This document shows positions 20,977 through 32,100 of a stretch of 56,587 nucleotides of DNA, one piece after another; within the stretch, counting starts at the first letter, position 1, and every line of letters begins with the position of its first letter. Made by a program: the position numbers and the translations under genes. Below the pieces are notes generated by a model. The model saw nothing but the letters and a program-made list of their open reading frames with translations, did no database searches and had not been told where the DNA came from. Origin of the DNA: Pirellulaceae bacterium (GTDB lineage: Bacteria > Planctomycetota > Planctomycetia > Pirellulales > Pirellulaceae); NCBI GenBank assembly GCA_030748485.1, contig JASMLW010000269.1, positions 1 to 56,587 of the forward strand. The letters are read 5' to 3'.

Positions 20977-23900
20977 TCAGTTTTTCGTTACCGTTTCGTC
21001 GAGGTTGAGGATCAAGTTGCCGACCATGGTCCAGGCGGCGAGCTCGCTGGGGTCGAGTTTCTCGTCGCGTTTGGATTCACCGACGGCGATCAATTTGCCG
21101 GCGGCCTCCTTGTCGCCCTGATACGTCGCGAGGTTGGTGCGGTAGATATCGAGCAGGACGGCCAGTTCAGCATCCTTCGGTTTGCGTGCGGTCGCCAGGC
21201 GGAAGGCGAACACGGCTCGCTCCTGGGCCGACGGGCCGCCCTCTTTCATCGTCCGTTCGCCAAAGGCCCGCGACGCCTCGACAAATTGCTCGTCATTCAT
21301 CAGGGCCAACGCGGCCAGCGGCGTATTGGTTCGCGACCGCCTGACAGTGCAATTCTCGCGCGACGGCGCGTCGAGCGTCGCCATCGTGGGCGGCGGAGCC
21401 GTCCGCTTCCAGAACGTGTACATGCTCCGCCGGTAAAGAGCCTCGCCGTCATCGCGTTTGAAGCGGGCCGTATTGCTGTCCGTATAACCGACCGCGAACC
21501 AGATCCCCGGCGGCTGGTAAGGCTTGACGCTCGGCCCGCCAAGTTTGCGAACCAGCAAACCACTGATCGCCAGGGCCGAGTCGCGCACCACTTCCGCGTC
21601 CAACCGGAATCGCGGCCCGCGAGCCAACAAGCGGTTGCCGGGATCGCGTTGAGTCATTTCCGCCGTCATCCGCGATGACTGTCGATAGGTCGCCGACATA
21701 ACGATCTGTTTCTGCAGGCGCTGAACATCCCAGCCGTTCTCGCGGAAGTCGACAGCCAGCCAATCGAGCAACTCGGGGTGAGACGGCGCCGAGCCCTGCG
21801 AGCCGAAGTCTTCGCTCGTCTCCACGATGCCCGTGCCGAAGTACTGTTGCCAGAACCGATTGACGGTGACCCGCGCGGTCAGCGGGTGCTCGGCCGACAT
21901 CAACCAGCGGGCCAGGTGCAGGCGAGTTGGAATCTCTTCCTCGGGCAACATCGGCAGCGGCGGCAAGGATGCGGGCGTGTTGCGGCTGACTTGCTCGCCC
22001 TGCTTGTCGTACGCGCCGCGAGTCAGGATGTAAGCCGGTTTCGGCTTGGCCGTCTCTTTCCAGATCAGCGTTGTCGGGATCGCCGCCTCCAGTTTCTTCT
22101 TCTTCTCCCGCAGCGATGTGAGTTCCTGACGAGTTTTCACTAAGGACGCGTGTTTGGTGACGCTCCGCCGGAAGTGATCGCGGATCTTGTTCTTCTGATC
22201 AGCGGTGCGCTTGTCCGGGGCGACTTGCAACAACTTGACGATGTCGGCCGGTGTCTTTCCGCCTGCCTTGGGGATGTTGGCGGCGGATGTCACCGACAAC
22301 CGCACTCGGCCGAATTGATGTTGAGCGTAGATTGACTCGTGGCGAAGCCGAATTCGCAACAAGCTTCCCGCATCCGCGCCGAAGGGGGATTCGGCGACGA
22401 AGACGGCCTCGCGATTCTCGCGTTTTTCGTATCCGGCGATCGCCCAGCCGGACGCCTTCTTGCCGTCGATGGCGTTGGCGATTTTGAAGTCGCCGTTCGC
22501 TTGCTCGTGGTCGGCCCAAGCGCTGGTGAATTTGACCCGCGTCCATTTCGGCGTCGGCTCAGCCGCCGCATCGGCCTTCTTGTCCGCGCTCGCCAACTCA
22601 GCCACTTCGGCTTCGAATTCGGTCAGCACGACGTTGCTGTTGTTGCTGCGGCCCGCGCCGCCGGCAGTCAACGATTTGTCAATCAGACCCTCCAAGCGAA
22701 ACGCCGTCAGCCCTCCCGACTTGACTTCCGCGACGATCTCGTAGGTCTCCTTCGCCGGGTTCTGACCGCTGGCGAGAATCGAGTCGTCAGCCAGCTTCTT
22801 CAGCGTCGCATTGCCGCTGGAGGTGAATTGGGTGGGCGACAAAACCGTCCACACGGTTTTGCCCGACGCGTCGCGGACGCGCGACTCCCACTCAGCCTGC
22901 GCCTTGTCGACCTCGGCGATCGGCGACGACATGCGTTGAGTTACCAGATTGAGTTGCTCGTCGAGACTCGCCAACGCTGCTCGTTGTTCATCCGTCGCAG
23001 CCCTGATCACCGGCTTCGTGTCCTTGGCGTTGCCGTCCATGACGGGGCCGTCGAGACTGTTGAAGAAGGCGAACAGCTGGTAAAAGTCCTTCATCTCGAA
23101 CGGGTCGAACTTGTGCTCGTGACACGTGACGCAACCCATCGAAATGCCCATCCAGACCGTCGACATGGTGGCCACGCGATCGTTCGTGTAATGGACGTAG
23201 TACTCCTCGGGTATCACTCCGCCCTCGCTCGTCGTCACGTTGCAGCGATTGAAACCGGTCGCCACTTTCTGGTCGAGCGTCGCGTTGGGCAGCAGGTCGC
23301 CCGCCAGTTGCTCAACCGTGAATTGATCGAATGGCATGTTGGAGTTGAACGCCTTGATGACCCAATCCCGATAGGGCCAGATGATCCGGAGATTGTCCAA
23401 GTGCAGCCCGTGCGTGTCGCCGTAGCGAGCCGCGTCCAGCCAATAGCGGCCCATGTGCTCACCGTAGTGAGGTGATTTGAGCAGCCGATCGACGGCGTTT
23501 TCGTACGCCTTGTCCGCGTCGCCTTGCAGGAACGCATCGATCTCCGCGGGTGTCGGCGGCAGGCCCGTCAGGTCGAACGTCACGCGCCGCAACAAGGCCC
23601 GCCCATCCGCCTCCGCCGACGGCTGTAACCCCTCGGCGTCGAGTTTCCGAAGCACGAAATGGTCGATCTCGTTTCGCGGCCACTCGGCGTTGCGGATCTG
23701 CGGCAGGTCCGGGCGGTGCGGCGCTACGAGTGACCAGTGCTGACGCCATTTCGCTCCCTGCTCAATCCACTGTTTGATCAGCTCGATCTCAGCCTGGGTC
23801 AACTGCTTTGAGTCGGCCGGCGGCATCCGCTCCTCCGCATCGCTCGCCGTCAGCCGTTGGTACACGAAGCTCTTCGACAGATCACCCGGCGCGATCGCGA

Positions 23901-24138
23901 CGCCGCCCGATTCAATCTTCGCGAACACGCCTTCTTTCGTGTCGAGACGTAGATCGGTTTCGCGCCTTTCCTCGTCCAGTCCGTGACACTGGAAACACTT
24001 CTCCGCTAGCAGCGGGCGGATCTGCCGACTGAAGTCGACATCGTCCGCAAATGACGGACGTCCGGCCAGCACGCAGAGCAGGATGATGGGAGTGGAGCAA
24101 TGAATGACGAGGCGAGAACTGCCTGAGTGATGATACAT
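20977..24138 (-). CDS. Planctomycete cytochrome with DUF1549 and DUF1553 (PSCyt1-PSCyt2-PSD1)
   Basis: This 1053-residue exported protein has a signal peptide (about 10-32). PSCyt1 contains the heme motif CFQCH near residue 47. DUF1549 (about 150-400) carries a second CxxCH ('GCVTCHEHKFDPF'). DUF1553 (about 720-1000) contains 'RVTVNRFWQQYFGTGIV' and 'RRSMYTFWKRTAPPPTMATL'. Between them, about residues 430-640, is an insert resembling a carbohydrate-binding beta-sandwich ('NAIDGKKASGWAIAG'), absent from the paralogue at 47255. The two CxxCH motifs predict covalent heme and periplasmic electron transfer. The gene starts an operon with DUF1501 and DUF3365 genes. The biological reaction is not known for this family. 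Confidence 0.93.
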   Translation of the reverse strand: MYHHSGSSRLVIHCSTPIILLCVLAGRPSFADDVDFSRQIRPLLAEKCFQCHGLDEERRETDLRLDTKEGVFAKIESGGVAIAPGDLSKSFVYQRLTASDAEERMPPADSKQLTQAEIELIKQWIEQGAKWRQHWSLVAPHRPDLPQIRNAEWPRNEIDHFVLRKLDAEGLQPSAEADGRALLRRVTFDLTGLPPTPAEIDAFLQGDADKAYENAVDRLLKSPHYGEHMGRYWLDAARYGDTHGLHLDNLRIIWPYRDWVIKAFNSNMPFDQFTVEQLAGDLLPNATLDQKVATGFNRCNVTTSEGGVIPEEYYVHYTNDRVATMSTVWMGISMGCVTCHEHKFDPFEMKDFYQLFAFFNSLDGPVMDGNAKDTKPVIRAATDEQRAALASLDEQLNLVTQRMSSPIAEVDKAQAEWESRVRDASGKTVWTVLSPTQFTSSGNATLKKLADDSILASGQNPAKETYEIVAEVKSGGLTAFRLEGLIDKSLTAGGAGRSNNSNVVLTEFEAEVAELASADKKADAAAEPTPKWTRVKFTSAWADHEQANGDFKIANAIDGKKASGWAIAGYEKRENREAVFVAESPFGADAGSLLRIRLRHESIYAQHQFGRVRLSVTSAANIPKAGGKTPADIVKLLQVAPDKRTADQKNKIRDHFRRSVTKHASLVKTRQELTSLREKKKKLEAAIPTTLIWKETAKPKPAYILTRGAYDKQGEQVSRNTPASLPPLPMLPEEEIPTRLHLARWLMSAEHPLTARVTVNRFWQQYFGTGIVETSEDFGSQGSAPSHPELLDWLAVDFRENGWDVQRLQKQIVMSATYRQSSRMTAEMTQRDPGNRLLARGPRFRLDAEVVRDSALAISGLLVRKLGGPSVKPYQPPGIWFAVGYTDSNTARFKRDDGEALYRRSMYTFWKRTAPPPTMATLDAPSRENCTVRRSRTNTPLAALALMNDEQFVEASRAFGERTMKEGGPSAQERAVFAFRLATARKPKDAELAVLLDIYRTNLATYQGDKEAAGKLIAVGESKRDEKLDPSELAAWTMVGNLILNLDETVTKN

Positions 24139-24253
24139 GCGAGGTTCTCTGCTGGGCGTGAGATGTGAGTCTGGGGGGAGTTTCTCTGAGGGTCCATTAA
24201 AGCATAAGAGGACCTAGACATCCATATTGTCTGAACGAGCCCTCGTGGCCCCA

Positions 24254-24363
24254 TTGTGGCGTTGAAGACTGGGGAGTTCTCTCGATCGATTCCAGCGACC
24301 ATCGGGAGCGGACGAAGTCGAACCGAGCGGCAGCTCGCTTTGTGTGTGGCACTGCCACTTGTG
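24254..24363 (+). repeat. Dispersed 'PATNGSG' repeat, copy 4
   Basis: This copy has the core GATTCCAGCGACCATCGGGA (one change from the consensus), the stem CGAGC-GGCA-GCTCG and the palindrome GTGGCACTGCCAC. It lies between divergent genes. Confidence 0.88.
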
Positions 24364-24445
24364 CTCGATTCGCGCAACCGTGCCGCATTGACCGTTCCCC
24401 ACTTTGTTTGCCGCGCCCAATCGCGCGTTTCGCGGGCGGCGCGGG

Positions 24446-24497
24446 TTGACACCCGAGCGGCCCAGTGTACATTAAGGATGTATTGGTCCAAATATCC
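24446..24497 (+). promoter_or_regulatory. Candidate promoter and dyad upstream of hemerythrin
   Basis: TTGACA (24446-24451) and TACATT (24468-24473) are separated by 16 bp. Just downstream, where the transcript would start, lies an imperfect dyad (24476-24497) with core TTGGTCCAA flanked by GGAT and ATCC. A repressor such as the neighbouring Rrf2 protein could bind there; this is inference. Confidence 0.5.
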
Positions 24498-24556
24498 GCA
24501 ATAATGTGAGTCGCGATAGAAACACCTCGCAGGAACTTTGACCGGAAGGAGACGCC

Positions 24557-24997
24557 ATGACCAGCGAGATCCAACCGAGTTTCGCCGAAGCGATCAAACA
24601 CGAACACGACGAGCTTGAGGGGGCGCTGCATCGCCTCCGTTTGGCGCTCGCCGACCGCAGTGAAACGCCGGCCGTCATGCGATCGCTCTTCCACAATTTG
24701 GCGACGGAACTCGAAACGCATTTCGCCCACGAGGAGCGTGGGGGTTACTTCAGCGAAGTGTTGGCGGCGGCGCCGCGGCTGCAGAATCAAATCGAACTGC
24801 TCGAACGCCAACATCGACCGCTGCTGGTGATGATCAAGCAGGTTCGCGATTCGATCGATGGCCGACTGGGAGCGACGTGGTGGGAGGATACGGCCGCCCA
24901 CTTCGAAGACTTTGTCCACCACTTCATCGAGCACGAAGTCGACGAGAACTCGCTCCTGCAGGAAGCGTATTGCCAAGATATTGGGTCGGACGACTGA
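24557..24997 (+). CDS. Hemerythrin-domain protein
   Basis: This 146-residue protein is a single four-helix hemerythrin domain. Candidate di-iron ligands are His15/His17, His55 and His58 with Glu59 ('HFAHEE'), His86, His122, His126 and Asp129 ('HHFIEHEVDE'). Hemerythrin domains bind O2 or NO or take part in iron-sulfur repair; the short cytoplasmic form with no signal peptide fits several of these. AGGAG (24547-24551) precedes the ATG. The Rrf2 regulator gene follows 174 bp downstream on the same strand. Hemerythrin/RIC-type proteins are often regulated by NO-responsive Rrf2 proteins, so a nitrosative-stress or iron-sulfur role is plausible. Confidence 0.9.
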   Translation: MTSEIQPSFAEAIKHEHDELEGALHRLRLALADRSETPAVMRSLFHNLATELETHFAHEERGGYFSEVLAAAPRLQNQIELLERQHRPLLVMIKQVRDSIDGRLGATWWEDTAAHFEDFVHHFIEHEVDENSLLQEAYCQDIGSDD

Positions 24998-25090
24998 GGA
25001 TGGTTGAGGATGTTTGCGCAAGGAATGGGTGGCGTCGCAGCACCGGCCCGCCGCGGCTTCGGATGCTGAAATACGCTGTCCGGACTCGCG

Positions 25091-25161
25091 TTGACACGCT
25101 GGATGCGACTACCTACGTTTGTTGAGTTACTGCGGGGAATTCAGAATTCGTTTGTTGAGTT
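25091..25161 (+). promoter_or_regulatory. Candidate Rrf2 gene promoter with direct repeats
   Basis: TTGACA (25091-25096), a 17-bp spacer and TACGTT (25114-25119) form a plausible housekeeping promoter. Two exact copies of CGTTTGTTGAGTT (25116-25128 and 25149-25161) follow, 33 bp apart, flanking GAATTCAGAATTC. The copies overlap the -10 element and the leader, a fitting place for autoregulation. Confidence 0.5.
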
Positions 25162-25171
25162 GAGGGTTACG

Positions 25172-25606
25172 ATGATTTCACAAACGGCTGAGTACGCACT
25201 GCGGTCCATTGTCTATCTGGCCGATCAAGATGAGCCGCAAACGAACGCGCAGATCGCCAAGGTGACCGAGATACCAGTGGGTTACCTGGCGAAGGTGATG
25301 CAAATCCTTAGTCGCACGAAACTGGTCAACGCTCGCCGTGGTTTGCGGGGCGGGTTCACGTTGGCCTATGAGCCAACCGATGTGACCGTTCTGGAAGTCG
25401 TCAATGCGGTCGATCCAGTGCGGCGATTTCACGAATGCCCGCTCGGACTGCACGGCATGCATCTGTGCCCGCTCCACTGCCGGCTCGACGAGGCCTCCAA
25501 GGCGGTCGAGGAGACGTTCGGCGATACGACGATCTCCGATCTGCTCGACGCCCCCAAACACCGCAAACCACTCTGCCGATTCCCCAACGTGGTCGAGCCG
25601 GCCTAG
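25172..25606 (+). CDS. Rrf2-family iron-sulfur-type transcriptional regulator
   Basis: This 144-residue protein starts at 25172; a longer TTG-initiated reading begins on the promoter's -35 box and is rejected. The winged helix-turn-helix lies at about 1-65 ('ISQTAEYALRSIVYLA', 'GYLAKVMQILSRTKLVNARR'). Cysteines 89, 99 and 103 lie in 'CPLGLHGMHLCPLHC', with a further Cys135. Rrf2 regulators such as IscR, NsrR and RirA hold a [2Fe-2S] or [4Fe-4S] cluster on three cysteines here, but the C-x9-C-x3-C spacing differs from Escherichia coli IscR and NsrR. The adjacent hemerythrin gene supports a role in NO, oxygen or iron-sulfur sensing. No specific symbol is assigned. Confidence 0.9.
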   Translation: MISQTAEYALRSIVYLADQDEPQTNAQIAKVTEIPVGYLAKVMQILSRTKLVNARRGLRGGFTLAYEPTDVTVLEVVNAVDPVRRFHECPLGLHGMHLCPLHCRLDEASKAVEETFGDTTISDLLDAPKHRKPLCRFPNVVEPA

Positions 25607-25701
25607 CTTGTCTCTTGGCGCTCTTGTCTCTTGGCGCGGGGGCCTTCTGCGCGGGGCCGCGGAATCACTGCCTGCCGCGCCACCTTTCTCTCTCCCCTCG
25701 G

Positions 25702-25753
25702 TTGACACGCGTCGCTCGAATTTCTATCATCTTAAAAGTTCTAATGTGATAGA
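25702..25753 (+). promoter_or_regulatory. Promoter and operator of the blaI-M56 operon
   Basis: TTGACA (25702-25707) is followed after 17 bp by TATCAT (25725-25730), a strong match to a housekeeping promoter. TCTATCA (25723-25729) and TGATAGA (25747-25753) form an inverted repeat with a 17-bp spacer that overlaps the -10 element. This is the expected place for a BlaI/CopY-type repressor operator, so autoregulation by the following gene is likely. Confidence 0.7.
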
Positions 25754-25770
25754 TTTTTGACGAGGTTTCG

Positions 25771-26172
25771 ATGACCACCGCGCCGGATGCGGGGCCCAGC
25801 CGCCTGGAACTGGCCCTCTTGCAGATTCTCTGGGAGCAGGCGCCGCTCAGCGCTGAGCAGGTGCGGGAGCGGCTGGCCGCCGGCGAGCGGGGCCGCTCTT
25901 TGGCCTACAGCTCGGTCATCACCGTGCTGAACATCCTGGTCGACAAAGGATTCGCCACGCGAGTCAAGCAAGGCCGCGCCTTCGTATTTCGTCCGGCCGT
26001 CGAACGGCGGGATGTGAATCGAGGGTTTGTCGGCGATCTCGTCGACCGCCTGTTCGACGGATCGCCGGCCGCGATGATGCTGGAGTTGTTGGACGCCTCG
26101 CCTATCGACGCCGACGAACTCAAACAGATTCAACGGCTGATCACGCAACGAAAAAAAGAGCTCTCCGAATGA
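25771..26172 (+). CDS. BlaI/MecI/CopY family transcriptional repressor
   Basis: This 133-residue protein has an N-terminal winged helix ('LELALLQILWEQAPLSAEQV', then 'SVITVLNILVDKGFATRVKQ') and a C-terminal dimerisation helix region. GAGG (25762-25765) precedes the ATG. In the classical system the repressor blocks its operon until a BlaR1 metalloprotease inactivates it. Here the next gene overlaps by ATGA and encodes an M56 peptidase, matching that two-gene layout. Nothing in the pair shows beta-lactam sensing, so the inducer is unknown. Confidence 0.93.
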   Translation: MTTAPDAGPSRLELALLQILWEQAPLSAEQVRERLAAGERGRSLAYSSVITVLNILVDKGFATRVKQGRAFVFRPAVERRDVNRGFVGDLVDRLFDGSPAAMMLELLDASPIDADELKQIQRLITQRKKELSE

Positions 26173-29100
26173 ATCCATTTACTCACGTGACGAGTGTCGA
26201 GTGGTGTGAGCCGTTGGTGTGGACGTTGTTGCATTCGGTCTGGCAGGTGATCGTCTGCGGTGCGGCCGTGTGGGTCGCGCTGCGTATCGCCAGGACAGCT
26301 CAGGTCCGCAGCGCCGCGTGCGCCGCCGGTTTGATGGTGATGGCGATCAGTTCTCCGATCACGTACGGAGTGATGCGGAGCGCGTCAGCTGCGGGGGAGC
26401 AAGCCGCCGCGGATCCGGAAGTCGCCGCCGTGACCGAGTTTCGACGTCGGGCGACCGCGGCGAGTTCGGCGCCGTCGACAGCCGACGGCGACACGGTCGC
26501 CTCGACTAGCAGGGTTTTGGATCCATCCGGCGCACCCACTGCAGCAACGGCCGCCGCCGATCCGCCGCCGGACTCGCGCGGTTCACCATCGTCGGCGGCC
26601 GGCGGCCCGTCCGCAGCGAGCGCGCAGGCGACCGTCATGGGCGTCACGGCTCTATCGTACTTACTGGGTGTGGGGTTTTTCGGTTTGCGTTTGCTGTGGG
26701 GCGTCCGTTACGGCTGGAGGTTGCGGCGGTTGGCCCGGGGGCGACTCGACAATCGGCTGTCGGCCCGCGCGGCCGCGCTCGCCGCTCAACTCGGCGGCAG
26801 GATACGGCCGGGCGTGGCGTACTGTTCCGCCGTTTCCGTTCCGGTTGTCACAGGGATCGTGCGGCCGATGATCTTGCTGCCCGGATCGCTGGCGACGGGC
26901 CTGTCGAGCGACGAGTTGGAGTCGGTCTTGCTGCACGAGGTGATTCATCTATGTCGCCGCGACCAATTTGTGCTCGCTGCACAACGGCTCGTCGAGACGT
27001 TGCTGTTCTTCCACCCGGTGATGTGGTGGGTTAGTCGACGACTTTCGGCGGAGCGCGAGTTGGCGTGCGACGACGCCGTGTTGGCGGCCGGAGCCCCGCC
27101 GGTTTGTTACGCCGAGTCGCTATTGAAAGTTGCTCAGTTCGGAAGCGTCGCCCAAGTGCGGCCTCAACTGCTGGCGGCCAGTGGACGGGGCGCAGGTCAA
27201 CTGCGGCGCCGCGTCGTGCGAATCCTTCGCCGCACAGGATCGCCGGATAAAGTGTTTCCGCAGGAACTCCCCGCGCCGTCGTCGTCGACGTTTCTCAGCC
27301 TGAACGCGCTGCAGCAATTGTGCGGCGTAGTCGTATTGATTGCCGTCGCCACGCTGTTGTCCGCCGACTGGAACGGCCTGTGGGGCCAACGGGCGACCGA
27401 GTCGGAAGTCACCGCGCCGGCGGATAATGACAACGACGTCAACGCTGACGCCGCTGCGGCTCATCTCTTGACTGTCGTGCGGCGCGGCGAGCGCGCGGCG
27501 GGCAGCGACACATTGTTGTTGGTGACCATTGCGAACGAGGCGAATCGGGAGAACTCGAAACAGACGGTGGCCAGCGAGCAAAACCTGCTGATCGGCTTCC
27601 GTGCGATTGGCGTGTACGGTGGGAGGCTCTTGGCGATCAAGATGCACCAGTTGATCGCCATCGACTTGCGGTCCGGCGAGCGGCGCACGCTTCAGCGAGG
27701 CGTCAGCGACGCGGCTCTGGCGGGCGACCGATTGTTCACGCTCACGCCGGCGTTCGCCGAGAAGCCGCCGTTGCTGCAACGCACGTTGCGCTGTATTGAC
27801 TTGTCGACGGGAACGGTCCGCGAGCTGTTAAGAGTGGAGTCTCCACCGCGAGGTTTTGCATCGATGGGCGACGCGAATTGCGCGCTGGCGGCCAATCTCG
27901 ACGGCTCGCGGGTCGCCTTGACGGCCGTTGTCCGAGCGGCCGTACAACCCCGCGACGAGCACTGTCAACTGGTCGTCGTCGATGCGATCTCCGGGGAGTC
28001 AGTTCGCGCTCGGAAAGAACTGCCGTTGAGGTTTTCCGGAACGGGCGGCGGCACCCATGTGTTGGCGCCGCGACTGCTCTGGACCGACAACCAGACGGTG
28101 ATCGCGGCCGCGCCCGTGTCAGGCGAGGAAAACTCAGGTGAGATCACCAGGCGGGCGCCGCCCATGCAGCTGACTCGCTTCGACGCGACGACGATGCAGA
28201 GCGAAGTGGTTTGCCAACTACCGGAGTTTGTCGGCAAGATGCACGAACCGCGGTTGTCACGCCGCGGTGACGCCAGCATCTTTGTCCAAGTGGGCAGGCA
28301 AGGTCAGTATCGAGTTGATCTGGCCGGCAAGCGGCTGGTCAAAGACAACCGCGTCGGCGCGGGTTACGAACTCCGGAGCTCGGCGAAGAGCACTTCTCTG
28401 TGGCGGGGAGATCAAGAGCTGTCGCCGCGAACAGCGGTCGATCGAGTGTTCGCTGCTCCCGATGGAAAACAGGTTGCCTGGCTGCCGCACGATGTGGGCG
28501 CGAGCAACATCATCAGGCGGGGGCCGGTGGATTTGCGCATGCACGATTCAGTTCGCGGTGTCCGCACGGTGATGCGCGAGTGGTTCGCGCGCCGCGGACA
28601 GACCGCCCGCGACGGTTCGATCAACCTTTGCCTCTGGTTGAGCGATCGCGACTTGAAACGCAAAGGCGCGTTCGATCGTTTTCCGGTCACTGAGAAGCGA
28701 GGTCCGCCCGCGCCGCTCGAGAACGAGGGCGGCAAGGACCAAGCCGCCGAAGTTGAAGAGTTGAAAGTTGAAGAGTTGATCGAGCAACTCTCGTCCAGCG
28801 ACGGCGGCGTCCGCGGCCGGGCCGCGTACCAGCTGGGCGAACTCGGCGCCGAGGCGGCTCCGGCGATCCCCCATCTGATCAACCAGTTCGGCGACCTGTT
28901 GGCTCCGGTCGTCGATCCGGAGCACGACCACGGAACGCAGATCAGTGTCGTCGCCATGAATTCGTTGGCGAGTATCGGCGAGCCGGCCGTGCAGCCGCTG
29001 ATCGACGCGATGCTCGATAAAGAAGTTCGCCAAGACCGCCGGGCCTGCTGCGCTCAAACGCTCGGTATGCTCAAGGATCCGCGATCCTACGATGCGCTGA

Positions 29101-32100
29101 TCCAAGCCGTCGCGGACGAACACCAAGGGCTCCGCTTGCAGGCGGGCATGGCGCTGCGGCGGATCGGCGATCCCGTGTTCGACAAACTCGCTGCCGTCAT
29201 CGACGACGAAAACCCGCACGTGCGGTTGGGAGCGACGCGCGGTTTACAGAGCATCAAGAGCGCCCGCGCAACCGGCTTGCTGATCGCGCGGTTGGGTGAT
29301 GAAGACCACCAAGTGCGATATGCGGCGGCGGGCGCGCTGGGGTCTCGCAATGGTGAGAAAGCCGTGGTCGACGCGCTGCTACTCGCCACGAACGACTCGC
29401 ACAAGGAGACACGGGCGGAGGTCTACGGCGCGCTCTGCTATTGTCGGGACCCGCGATTGCTCAAGCTGCTTATCGCCGGCTTGAATGATTCGAATCCCGT
29501 CGTGCAGTGGCGTTCCGCCGAGGGTCTCGGATCGCTCAAATCGCCGACGGCTGTGGACCCGTTGCTGACGGCGCTCAAGTCCGCCGATGAGTCGTTGCGG
29601 AGCAACGCGGCGCGATCCCTCGGCGCGATCGGCGACAAGCGGGCCCTGAACGCTCTGATCGAAATTGCTCGCACCGATCCCGAGGAGGATGTGCGGGTCA
29701 CTGCCGGTCGTGCGATTGGCGAGTTGGAGCATCCACAGGCGTCGCGCGGCGAAGTCGCCTGGGGCAAGGCGGTCGACGGAGTTCAGCTGGGTTTGAGTTG
29801 TGAGACTGGATTGCGGCCCTATCGCGTGGGCGAAGTCGTTCGTTTCGAGCGTTTGATTCGCAACCGCAGCGACCGCCCGTGGAGATTCAAGGTGGAGATC
29901 GGACCGCGAATCAATCCGCACACCGCCGGCGGGGTGACCACTTTGCACAGCGGAGAATCGAGCGATGGTCCCATCAACGTGAGGAGCGTCACTGTCGATC
30001 CCGGCCAAGACGGCTGGCTCGACACGGTCGATTTCAAGATTCAATCGCCGGGTTCGTCTCAACGCAGCCAACTTTCGGCGTTACAGTTGCCGGCGGGCGA
30101 ACACACGATCACAACGCGGTTGGATCGGACGGGCTTTGGTCCGGCCCAACAACCGGGCGTCTGGATGAGAGCGCTGACCGCCGGCCAAGTCGAGTTCGTG
30201 ATTCGCGACGGCGGCGCGGCGGGCGCAACGAAAGATGCGCCACGGCCCGAGTCACAAAGCGTGCTGGGACGCGTGAAGCAGCTTGTGGAGTCGCCGAACA
30301 AGACGACCGCCGAGCGGTTGGAGTCAACGCGAGCTCAATTGAAAATGGCGACCGCGGGCTTAGGCGAACAGCAACGGCAGTCGATTCGCAACGCGTTTGT
30401 CATGAGCGCGGTCGGCTATCTCGATTCCGCAAATCGACGAGCTCGTTGTGACGCCGGCGTCGTTCTCGTCGGTCTGGACGACGAACGCGGCTTAGCGTCG
30501 ATCATCAAGGAGCTGCAAGATAAGAAACCGCGCCCGACGAAGATGTCCAGATCCGACGGTCGTCCCCACGTGGATGGTCAGATTGCATCCGATCGATACT
30601 ACGCCGCGTTGCTGCTCGGACAACTCGGTGACAACCGGGCCGTGCCGGCGTTGATCGAGGCGACCAAGGACGAGACGATCAATTATCGAGCGGCCATATC
30701 TCTGGGCGAGATTGGTGACAAGCGGGCGATTCCAGCACTCCGTGCGATGGCGACTGCCGTTCCCGACCAACAGCTGTGGGCCGGGTACGGCTTGGCTGCG
30801 TTGGGAGAACAGCAAGGCTTCGACCTGCTGTCGACGGCCGCCTTGACCGATCCCAAGTGGACCGACCGGCGGCATGCGGTAGAAGCGTTGGGCGGCGTCG
30901 GCGACCGGCGAGCAGTCCCCACCGTCGTGAAGGTTTTGCAAACGGACAAGCACGAAAACGTCAGGGTCAGCGCCGCGCGAGCGCTCGGCGAAATCGGCGA
31001 CCCCGCGGCACTCCCCGCCTTGCGGGCGGCTCTGAATGACAAGGTCGTGACGAAAGTTAACGCGCCGACGACTGTCGCCAAGGAGGCCCGCAGTGCGATT
31101 GCCGCGATTGAGGCGGGCGACGACAACGCCGCCTCCCGCGCAGGCGAAGACGACGTGCGAGTGGTCGTCGATCGATTCATTCGCGCTGTCTCCAATCAAG
31201 ACACCGACGCGATCGCTCGCGACGCAGTGTCGCCGTGGATTGACCGAGAGGAGATCCGTGACGATCCGATCGCGGACATTTTCTCGGGCATCCAATTGTC
31301 AGCGTCTTTTCGGACGTCGCCCAAGCGGATTGCCGTTGTCGAAAGCCTCAAAGAGGTCGAGCGAATTCGCGGTGAGGCGTTTCCGGCGGATGTTCGCCAG
31401 CGCTGGTTTGAAGTCGTCACCGACGACCACCGCATCGCCTTGATTGGCGGCGGCAAGCTGGTGACGGCGTGGGCTGTTCGCCGCAACTCCGGGCGGGCGA
31501 AGGTGTGCGGCCTGCTGTTCGCCTATTATCCGAGCGACGAGGACGCGCTGGCCAAGGTGCTGCCGCCGCGCGCCTCCGCCGCTGGGCAAGACGGCGACGA
31601 GCCGAAACCACGGGACCGCCGGCAGTCGACGAATCGAGTCGTCGATGCGCAGGGGAAGCCGATCGTGGGTGCGACGGTCGAAGTGCTCCCCTACACGGTT
31701 TCCGAGAAACCCCCGCTAGGCTCGACAAAGACTGACCAACAGGGTCGTTTCGAGTATCCACTTGAGACCCCGGAGAAAAAAGTCTTCTACATCCGCATCT
31801 CAGCCGACGGTTTTGTTAGCGAACGTTGGATCGGCAACCACCGAGTTCACATTCGCAAGAATGGGCAATTGGAGCCGGACGAGTTTCGATTGGACCGCGC
31901 GGCCACGCTCCGCGGTCGTGTGATTGGGGCCGACGGCGAAGGGTTGGCCAACATCCCGCTCGCGTTCGACTACTTCAATGACCGCGTCGCGTCTGTCAAC
32001 AATCGGCGTTTTAAATCGGACACGGACGGACGTTTTGAGTTGACCGACTTGCCGGCCGGGGAATTGTTCGTGCGATACGATCCCTACAAGGGGCAGGTGA

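Larger units (their letters stand above)
24139..24556. other. Divergent region upstream of the hemerythrin gene
   Basis: This 418-bp gap contains dispersed-repeat copy 4 (24254-24363) and a good plus-strand promoter (24446-24473). It must also hold the promoter of the minus-strand cytochrome operon, which was not identified. No gene was seen. Confidence 0.55.

Noticed and set aside
22339..23475. A 378-codon plus-strand frame inside the DUF1549/1553 gene
   Set aside because: It is antisense to a well-supported cytochrome gene and has no family features.
24476..24497. Classical NsrR operator at the hemerythrin promoter
   Set aside because: The dyad is imperfect and does not match the E. coli NsrR site; it is kept only as a candidate operator.
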